DNA from: Discostella pseudostelligera
Taxonomy: Eukaryota; Bacillariophyta; Thalassiosirophyceae; Thalassiosirales; Thalassiosiraceae
Assembly: GCA_036940085.1 (NCBI GenBank)
Contig: JALLBK010000454.1
Span: forward strand, 1-12,259
Direction: 5' to 3'
DNA length: 12,259 nucleotides
Below are positions 6,968 to 12,259 of this stretch, one piece after another. The translations under genes and the position numbers were made by a program. Every line of letters begins with the position of its first letter. Positions within the stretch are counted from its first letter, which is position 1. Below the pieces are notes generated by a model. The model ran no database searches and was not told the origin of the DNA. It saw nothing but the letters and a program-made list of their open reading frames with translations.

Positions 6968-7863
6968 GTGAGCTTCTTCTTTTGCAGGACGATGTATCAA
7001 CTCCCAACCCAACTACGGCGTCATCGCCGAAATGAGCGCGGTCGATGAACTACGGTGTTTGCCACTGCCGATGCAATTTTATTCATTTCTAGATGAATAC
7101 TAGGCCCGCCGATGTATGAATAGTGTAATTATAATATTTATAATGTTACGTGCCTACTTTTTATTATGATCTTGGCCCGATCCTCGCCCGGGGGCACCAA
7201 ATCGACGAAGAGAGAGGTAGAATGACATCGGGGGTACTCTCTCAACTCTCAATACTGTAGATGTGGATACTCCGATGCAGAATTACCCCACTAATGATAT
7301 TACTAATGGCCTTAGTTTATTGTTGTATGGGTCTCATATTTTTGTTTTATGACATATTGTTGCAATAGACTCCCAATCATCATCACAGGTTGGTTGTCAT
7401 GTCCATGCTGGGGTTCTATCGAATTGCCCCCCCTCTCTACATAATACCTCCTGCCAATGAAAGTCAGCCGAGCAACCAAGTCAAATATATTGTCGTATAT
7501 TGTCATCATGTCACCGGTTCGGGCCCCAAAGGTATTATTATTATTGAGACTCATGAAGATGATGCGCCCCCAACACAGCGGTCAATGGTCCAGCATAGAC
7601 GAGGGCCCACCAAATGAGTACCCCATGGATTTAGCCTGAATCAAGCCCGTGAGGCGTCACCCATCCTCCATAGATGAAGTCCGTGTGCTCAGTTGATAGT
7701 AATTGTAGCATGGCGGTAGTAGGAAATTGGCGGCGGAAGCCATCATAGTGGTGGTTGGTGGGTGGTGTTCGGCTGGGATGTGTGTTTTCGGTCTGTCAAT
7801 TGTAAGAAGTACTTGGGCAAAAAGGGACGAGATGACAAAAAGTGGGTGTTTTGGCGAGAGGCT
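6968..7863. other. Unrecognised interior of the 1456-bp TIR element
   Basis: No domain is recognisable. Small open frames exist: a plus-strand 75-codon one at 7390-7617 (with NQVKYIVVYCHHVTGSGP) and an overlapping minus-strand 80-codon one at 7312-7554. They shadow each other and neither shows a transposase motif. An A/T-rich imperfect palindrome lies near 7123-7147 and a GC-rich word (cctcgcccgggggcacc) near 7182-7198. It may be eroded transposase or captured sequence. Confidence 0.4.
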
Positions 7864-7895
7864 ACTTTTCGTTCTCATCGATTGCAAGGATCGGC
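7864..7895. repeat. Right terminal inverted repeat of the 1456-bp element
   Basis: Its reverse complement matches 6440-6476. It is followed directly by the target duplication ctgag and the resumed minisatellite. Confidence 0.72.
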
Positions 7896-8255
7896 CTGAG
7901 ATGATTAACACCTGGAGACTCAGTGTCTCAGATGATGAACACCATGAGAGCTGGAGTATGAGATCATGAACACCTGGGAGACCTAATGTCTGAGACAATG
8001 AACACAAGAGGACCCAGTGTCTGAAGATGATGAACACCAAGGAGACCCGGTGACTGAGGTCTGAGATGATGAACACAAGCAAACTTAGTGTCTCTGCTGG
8101 TACCCAGTGTCTAAGGTCTAAGATGATGAATACTGGGAGAACCAGTGCTGGTGTCTGAGATGATTACCACTGGAAGACCTGGGTCTGAGATGATGAACAC
8201 AAAAAGACCCAGGGTCTGGATGATGAATGCTGGGGGACCCAGTGTTTGAGACGAG
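7896..8255 (+). repeat. Degenerate minisatellite, right part
   Basis: About ten irregular copies of the ctgagatgatgaacacc-type unit, alternating with (g)gagacccagtgtctga. Unit lengths vary from about 25 to 45 bp, and single-base differences are frequent, so this is an old array that has not been homogenised recently. It continues the array at 6225-6439. Confidence 0.78.
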
Positions 8256-8549
8256 GAGCTGGTAGTGATGCAGATGAGATGCCAAGAGGAGAATGATGCT
8301 TACAAGTGAATCTGCTAAGGAGACACTACAGAGATTTTCAGATGCATCATCCTCAATATTAATTCAGACGCTGCTACTGATGATAATGACCATGAAGATG
8401 CTAGTGATGTGAGAATTACTGATTTTTTGCTCCTGGTCTTTCAAGGGAGCTGGAGCTCGGAGCTCCTAATGATCTATCTACTGAGACTCTTGGCTCACAT
8501 GCCCCATGCTGATTATCTTGCTGAGACCAAGACCCAGGCAGACCACCAT
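8256..8549. other. Unassigned stretch with weak coding-like frame
   Basis: No repeat family of the window covers this part. A plus-strand frame is open from about 8319 to 8561 without a good start and reads an acidic stretch (SDAATDDNDHEDASDVRITD) followed by a hydrophobic one. A second frame, upstream and overlapping, reads LTSESAKETLQRFSDASSS. They could be a frameshifted remnant of a coding sequence, but I recognise no family. The inverted word ggagctcggagctcc (8452-8466) is a local palindrome. Confidence 0.25.
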
Positions 8550-8552
8550 CGG

Positions 8553-8665
8553 GGATGATCATGATGATGATTATCATGATGATAATCATGACATGATGAT
8601 CATAAATGATGATAATGATAATGAGGATAATAATGATAATAATGATGTTAATGATAATGATGCTG
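8553..8665. repeat. ATG/ATA-rich simple repeat with a palindrome
   Basis: A run of gat, atg and aat triplets (gatgataatgataatgagg and similar). At its left is a 23-bp palindrome broken only near its centre (atgattatcatgatgataatcat, 8567-8589). The 64-codon open frame across it, from 8606, consists of Met and Ile from the repeat and is not a gene. Confidence 0.75.
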
Positions 8666-8792
8666 CTAAAAGATCATGCTAATGCTATTTGCTATGATTG
8701 TTATGGCCACTGTCCTCACTGCCACTGCCACTGCAACATTGCTCATATGAATGCCACAGCCACTTCAAGTGATTCTGCTACCTATCAAAGAA

Positions 8793-9119
8793 CTACCTGA
8801 TAGTGGGTGGCAATAAAATTGTTGCAATCAAAGAGTGAGCTTGTGATACAGTGCAAGGGCATGGGAAGGCAATGACCATGGATGACCATCTCAAAGTGCA
8901 AGCTAATAAAAAATTGCAATGACAAGCCAGTACCATCTCAAAGAGCATCAAGAAACTGTTAGAGGGTGCTAGAAAGTAGCAATGACCACTGTCATATAGG
9001 TGCTAGCAGAAAGAGGGTTGCAAGAATTAGCAGTCATTGCCATCTTAGAAAGCAAGCTTACAAAGGGTACTAGCAAGCAATGACAATGACAAAGACAAAG
9101 AGAAACATAGCAGAGGGAG
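8793..9119 (+). repeat. 327-bp direct repeat, copy 1
   Basis: Base-for-base identical by eye to 11093-11419, exactly 2300 bp downstream. It begins ctacctgatagtgggtggca and ends gaaacatagcagagggag. Seven bases of further match (atcaaag) precede it after two mismatches. Inside it are degenerate units of roughly 45-65 bp that start with aatgac and contain tctcaaag, agagggtgct or gctagcag words. The longest open frames are short and I find no protein in it. Confidence 0.92.
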
Positions 9120-9420
9120 CTACGAATTAGCAGTGAACTGCTCTGCCCCCCTTCTTCTCAATGTAATGGGCCCTCATGGCTCACCACCTCATCACAGTGG
9201 CCATGAGTGCTGAGCTCTGATTCTCACTCCTGGCACCCAAAGAAGGGCATTGGTGAGGGGAGCTCAAAACACATTCTCAACCAAGAAGAGTTCTTTGCTC
9301 CCATATTCACTAGTGATGGAGGCTCACCAAACATTCTCATCATCCTTAGTGTAAATAAGTGCTCTGCCTTTATTCTCAGTGGCAATGAGTGATCACTCCC
9401 AATTCTCACTTGCATCAATA
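9120..9420 (-). repeat. Degenerate minisatellite, inverted orientation
   Basis: Loose copies of a unit around 35-45 bp with attctca, gctcacc(a), gagtgctgagc and ggcaatgagt words. The reverse complement of 10000-10125 gives the same succession (cacattctta, ataagtgctaagc, ctcagtgccaatgagtga), so this block is the opposite orientation of the 9715-10125 block. The open frames here on both strands are shadows of the repeat. Confidence 0.6.
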
Positions 9421-9714
9421 GGGGTGAAATTTTTTTTCTGTTGCGCAATGATTTCTAAGACCCTCATCTGAATTGCAATGGGGTATCACAACAATGATAA
9501 GAAGAAATGGGATTAGTGCTTTGAGGGTGCAAAATTGTAACACTGTGAAAGGTGTTGGTAAACCAATTTCACTATTGATTGTTGACAATTCAATGATAAT
9601 GAAGATTGGTTTTGACAAATGGACCTAAGGAAAGCTCAAATTCGAGTGGAATTTGGCTAAAAATCAATGGGTATTCCAATAGCGACTTCATTCAATGCAT
9701 GGAATGCTTCACGA
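9421..9714. other. Unique centre between inverted repeat blocks
   Basis: A/T-rich sequence with no gene, domain or repeat that I can recognise, apart from a t-tract (9430-9437). It lies between the two oppositely oriented minisatellite blocks and forms the loop of the large inverted structure. Confidence 0.4.
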
Positions 9715-10125
9715 ATGGGAACTGAGCACTCATTTTCACAGAGAACATGCGGTGATTCCCTCATCGCCCTTAAGAATGGGGACTGGTGAGTTTGCCATGC
9801 TTTTAAGAATAGGCTGTGCATCCCCAATCCCAATGAAAATGGGGGTCTAGCTCTCACTGCCTTTGAAAATGATTTGTGAGCCCCAACCATTGCCAGTGAG
9901 AATGGGGGCATAGAACTCCTTTCCACTCAGAACATGTGGTAATCCCCCATTGTCAGGGAGAATGGTGGCCCAGTGAGAATGGGGGCTGATACCAACTAAA
10001 TGGGTGGAGAGGTGAATGGGGCTAATCACTCATTGGCACTGAGAATGTGTGCTGAGCCCCTATTGGCAGTCGAATGGGGGCTTAGCACTTATTTCTAGTA
10101 AGAATGTGCGTTGAGGCCCCATCCC
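9715..10125 (+). repeat. Degenerate minisatellite (gaatgggggctgagcactcatt type)
   Basis: About ten loose copies of gagaatgggggctgagcact plus variable spacers. The part 9715-9830 recurs at 10866-10985 (ctgagcactcatt, cacagagaa, gtgattcc, aataggctgtgc against aataggttgtgc). The whole block is inverted relative to 9120-9420. No coding sequence. Confidence 0.65.
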
Positions 10126-10325
10126 CATCACTGCTACTTCCTAGCACCCTCTGCTATGCATGCTTTGTGGTCATTGCCACTGCTTCCTAGTACCCTTTAT
10201 TAGCTTGCTCTTTGAGATGGCAACTGCTGGTTGTCATTGCAACCCTCTATCAGCTAGTACTCCAATGGCAATGGTTGGTCATTGCCACTTCCACTTCCAG
10301 CTAGCACTGCCCTCTGACAAAACAA
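10126..10325 (-). repeat. Diverged inverted copy of the 327-bp repeat family
   Basis: The reverse complement contains, in similar order, words also found in the 327-bp block: gatagagggttgcaatgaca, gccatctcaaagagcaagct, aataaagggtacta, ggcaatgacca and gagggtgctaggaagtagca. Identity is clearly lower than between the two 327-bp copies and internal units are rearranged. It mirrors 8793-9119 across the centre at about 9560. Confidence 0.65.
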
Positions 10326-10366
10326 AAACGTTGAAAGTTAAGTAGCAATTATTCTACTCAGACAGT

Positions 10367-10507
10367 TTAACCCAACAAATACTGAGCATATTGTTGCAGC
10401 TGGAACTGCATGAGGTGTGAGCTGGTGTGAGATACCTCCTTTTGAAAAGTTGCATAGGACCCTGGGGATAGCAGTCTATTTAAAGGCCGCATCATCTGCT
10501 GATGCAT
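10367..10507 (-). pseudogene. 46-codon minus-strand frame, possible coding remnant
   Basis: A minus-strand frame from ATG at 10507 to TAA at 10367 reads a Gln-rich, helical-looking peptide (LMQFQLQQYAQYLLG at the end). It is directly preceded in frame by TGA TAA. It lies outside the repeat families of the window. I recognise no family, and it may be chance. With the 10647-10776 remnant on the same strand it could belong to one eroded gene. Confidence 0.2.
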
Positions 10508-10646
10508 TTATCAGCAGGTTGACAATCTCGCTGGTGTATTAATGAAAAAAATTGTTTACCTCTGCCATATTGCTGGAGATATCCTTGGTGGCTGGGTGTG
10601 AAGACCAAGTGTGGATCAACAATAGCCCTGTGGTTTGTGCATTGTC

Positions 10647-10776
10647 CTACTGATATTGCTCGTTCCTTGCATTTGCTAGTCTCTCAGACTGCTTTCCCAA
10701 CTCATCTTTAGTGGGGACTTTGATGTTCTTGACTTCCTCCTTGAATTAACACATCTCCTCAACCTGTGTATCACAA
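10647..10776 (-). pseudogene. Minus-strand charged-helix coding remnant
   Basis: Read on the minus strand from about 10776, one frame gives DCDTQVEEM, a stop, then FKEEVKNIKVPTKDELGKQ and SERLANARNEQYQ before a TAG near 10647. The Lys/Glu-rich, heptad-like pattern looks like coding sequence for a coiled coil. Two stops over about 43 codons make it a pseudogene if it was ever a gene. No family recognised. Confidence 0.22.
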
Positions 10777-10865
10777 TCAATTATCAAGGACAAGTCAAAA
10801 CCAACCTGTGGTCAATAAGTGTTGTTTGTCAGGCATAGACTACTATCCACCTAAATGTCTGCATG

Positions 10866-10985
10866 GTCAAATGGGGGCTGAGCACTCATTTCCACAGAGA
10901 AAATGTGTTGATTCCCCCATTGCACTTGAGAACGGGGAGTGAGGTTGCAGAGCTACTAAAAATAGGTTGTGCCCCCCCAATTTTT
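10866..10985 (+). repeat. Second copy of part of the 9715-9830 minisatellite
   Basis: Aligns with 9715-9830 through tgggggctgagcactcattt, cacagagaaaatgtg, gattcccccattg, gagaacggggagtgag and aataggttgtgc. Divergence is substantial. The short plus-strand frame over it (10863-11045) is a by-product of the repeat. Confidence 0.6.
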
Positions 10986-11092
10986 GACACGATGGTGCCA
11001 ATTTTTGGCACCGCAGTGCGGCCATCTCAAACACCAAGAAGCTGATTCAGGAGGCTGGTGCTACTTGAAGCCCAGCAATTCACATCAAAGTG

Positions 11093-11419
11093 CTACCTGA
11101 TAGTGGGTGGCAATAAAATTGTTGCAATCAAAGAGTGAGCTTGTGATACAGTGCAAGGGCATGGGAAGGCAATGACCATGGATGACCATCTCAAAGTGCA
11201 AGCTAATAAAAAATTGCAATGACAAGCCAGTACCATCTCAAAGAGCATCAAGAAACTGTTAGAGGGTGCTAGAAAGTAGCAATGACCACTGTCATATAGG
11301 TGCTAGCAGAAAGAGGGTTGCAAGAATTAGCAGTCATTGCCATCTTAGAAAGCAAGCTTACAAAGGGTACTAGCAAGCAATGACAATGACAAAGACAAAG
11401 AGAAACATAGCAGAGGGAG
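11093..11419 (+). repeat. 327-bp direct repeat, copy 2
   Basis: Identical by eye to 8793-9119. The match breaks off at 11420, where the 23-bp tandem array begins with gctctgtcacctcg; copy 1 continues with ctacgaattagc instead. The upstream flank differs after atcaaag. Confidence 0.92.
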
Positions 11420-11850
11420 GCTCTGTCACCTCGCAGAGGCTGGCTCCGTCACCTCACGAAGGCTGGCTCCGTCACCTCGCGGAGGCTGGCTCCATCACCT
11501 CGCGGAGGTTGGCTCCGTCACCTTGCGGAGGCTGGCTCCCTCATCTCGCGGAGGCTGGCTCCATCACCTTGTGGAGGCTGGCTCCGTCACCTGGCGGAGG
11601 CTGGCTCTGTCACTTCCCGGAGGCTGGCTCCGTCACCTGGCGGAGGCTGGCTCCATCACCTCACGGAGGCTGGCTCCGTCACCTGGCAGAGGCTGGCTCC
11701 GTCACCTGGCGGAGGCTGGCTCCGTCAACTCGCGGAGGCTAGTTCCGTCAACTCGCGGAGGCTGGCTCCGTCACCTTGCGTAAGCTGGCGCCGTCACCTC
11801 ACAGAGGCTGGCTCCGTCACCTGGCGGAGGCTGGCTCCGTCACTTCATGG
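11417..11850 (+). repeat. 23-bp GC-rich tandem array, about 19 copies
   Basis: The consensus unit is ctggctccgtcacctcgcg plus gagg (23 bp). The first copy is 4 bp short and the last is cut after cacttcatgg. Variants at a few positions (ccgtc/ccatc, ctcgcg/ctggcg/ctcacg) recur in several copies, showing local spread of variants. Because 23 is not a multiple of 3 and the unit has no stop in any plus frame, long frames run through it (11380-11742, 11523-11783), giving a peptide with a 23-residue period (WLRHLAEAGSVTSRRLAPSP). I do not regard these as genes. Confidence 0.95.
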
Positions 11851-11851
11851 A

Positions 11852-12259
11852 AGCAGTAGACAGCAGTAGACAGACAGCAGTAGACAGCAGTAGACAAGCC
11901 ATAGACAAGCAATAGACACCAGTAGACAGGCAGTAGACAGCAGTAGACAGCAGTAGACACCAGTAGACACCAGTAGACACCAGTAGACACCAGAAGACAG
12001 GCAGTAGACAGCAGTAGACAAGAGGTAAAGAGCAGTAGACAGGCAGTAGACAGGCAGTACACACCACTAGACAGGCAGTAGACAGCAGTAGACAGAAGTA
12101 GACAGCAGTAGACAGCAGTACACAGCAGTAGACAGCAGTAGACAGCAGTAGACACTAGTAGACACAAGTAGACACAAGTAGACAGCAGTAGACACAAGTA
12201 GACAGCAGTAGACAGGCAGTAGACAGGCAGTAGACAGGCAGTAGACAGGCAGTAGACAG
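11852..12259 (+). repeat. 10/11-bp tandem array (cagcagtagac), runs off the end
   Basis: More than thirty copies of gtagac spaced 10 or 11 bp, as cagcagtaga (10) or caggcagtaga (11), with variants such as caccagtaga, cacaagtaga and cagcagtaca. The last copies at 12202-12259 are nearly pure 11-bp units, so the array probably continues past the window. Minus-strand frames across it (for example 11817-12197) give Leu/Ser/Thr/Val/Tyr/Cys repeats only. Confidence 0.95.

Larger units (their letters stand above)
6440..7895. mobile_element. 1456-bp TIR element inserted in the minisatellite
   Basis: The left end (6440-6476) begins gccattccttacaatcgatg. The reverse complement of the right end (7864-7895) begins gccgatccttgcaatcgatg. 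After a 5-nt gap both continue into aacgaaaagt, giving about 28 of 32 aligned matches. The element is flanked by ctgag on both sides (6435-6439 and 7896-7900). Removing it with one ctgag joins the minisatellite into a normal unit, ctgag followed by atgat. These features identify a cut-and-paste DNA transposon or a non-autonomous derivative. I see no recognisable transposase, and the superfamily is unknown; a 5-bp duplication is unusual among DNA transposons. It contains a younger 145-bp element. Confidence 0.72.
10326..10865. other. Unique stretch, no clear plus-strand gene
   Basis: Apart from the two weak minus-strand remnants listed separately, I see nothing: no promoter, RNA gene or array. 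Base composition and lack of repetition differ from the flanking minisatellites, so this may be older host DNA or an eroded element. Confidence 0.35.

Noticed and set aside
7123..7147. A/T-rich imperfect palindrome as a terminator or origin.
   Set aside because: It is short, imperfect and in A/T-rich DNA, with no gene nearby whose transcription it could end.
7657..8082. Minus-strand 141-codon frame rich in Leu/Ser/Ile.
   Set aside because: It crosses the boundary of the 1456-bp element into the minisatellite, and half of it is a translation of the repeat unit.
8793..11419. The 327-bp direct repeats as LTRs of a 2.6-kb retrotransposon.
   Set aside because: There is no TG...CA border, polypurine tract, primer-binding site or coding interior, and a third family copy lies inverted between them.
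11380..11783. Plus-strand repeat proteins of 120 and 86 residues.
   Set aside because: They arise because the 23-bp unit has no stop in any plus frame. Two frames of the same array cannot both be genes, and neither has a non-repeat domain.
11817..12197. Minus-strand 126-codon frame giving a hydrophobic Leu/Tyr/Cys-rich repeat protein.
   Set aside because: It is the translation of the 10/11-bp tandem array. The same residues recur in every frame and no start context or flanking domain supports a gene.
11417..12259. The tandem arrays as a CRISPR array.
   Set aside because: Units abut directly with no unique spacers, no cas genes are near, and the context is eukaryotic.

Overview
The window looks like repeat-rich, gene-poor nuclear DNA of a eukaryote, and I found no intact host gene. 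The best lineage clue is the pol of a decayed Ty3/gypsy-type LTR retrotransposon. Its reverse transcriptase and RNase H motifs ([49 protein letters not shown]) resemble, from memory, elements of stramenopiles, especially diatoms and oomycetes, rather than fungal or plant ones. A diatom or related alga is therefore my guess, at moderate confidence.

Positions 56-6220 hold the retrotransposon. A 5' LTR (56-363) is followed by a broken gag (429-1802), a 235-bp spacer and a broken pol (2038-5462) with domains in the order protease, reverse transcriptase, RNase H, integrase. A 255-bp inverted-repeat element (5503-5757) sits inside the tail, then come a polypurine tract and the 3' LTR (5895-6220). 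The LTRs are about 92% identical by hand count. pol carries 11 in-frame premature stops (9 TGA, 2 TAG) and about 7 frameshifts. Many changes look like cytosine deamination at CpG.

Positions 6225-8255 hold a degenerate minisatellite built on gatgatgaacacc. It is split by a 1456-bp element (6440-7895) with imperfect terminal inverted repeats of 32-37 bp and a 5-bp target duplication (ctgag). That element itself contains a 145-bp foldback element (6821-6965) flanked by TA, like Tc1/mariner MITEs. This gives an insertion order: array, then TIR element, then TA element.

Positions 8256-11419 are non-coding, apart from weak coding-like remnants, and are built from shuffled copies of a few repeat families. 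A 327-bp block occurs twice with no mismatch (8793-9119 and 11093-11419, exactly 2300 bp apart). A diverged copy lies inverted at about 10125-10325. A second minisatellite family (gagaatgggggctgagcact type) lies in opposite orientations on either side of about 9560, giving a large imperfect inverted structure.

Positions 11417-12259 contain two abutting tandem arrays: about 19 copies of a GC-rich 23-bp unit, then a 10/11-bp cagcagtagac array that runs off the window end. Long open frames inside these arrays follow from the unit lengths and are not good gene candidates. I see no tRNA, rRNA, CRISPR array or functional operon, and no convincing new biological system. The interest lies in nested transposition, sequence decay and repeat architecture.
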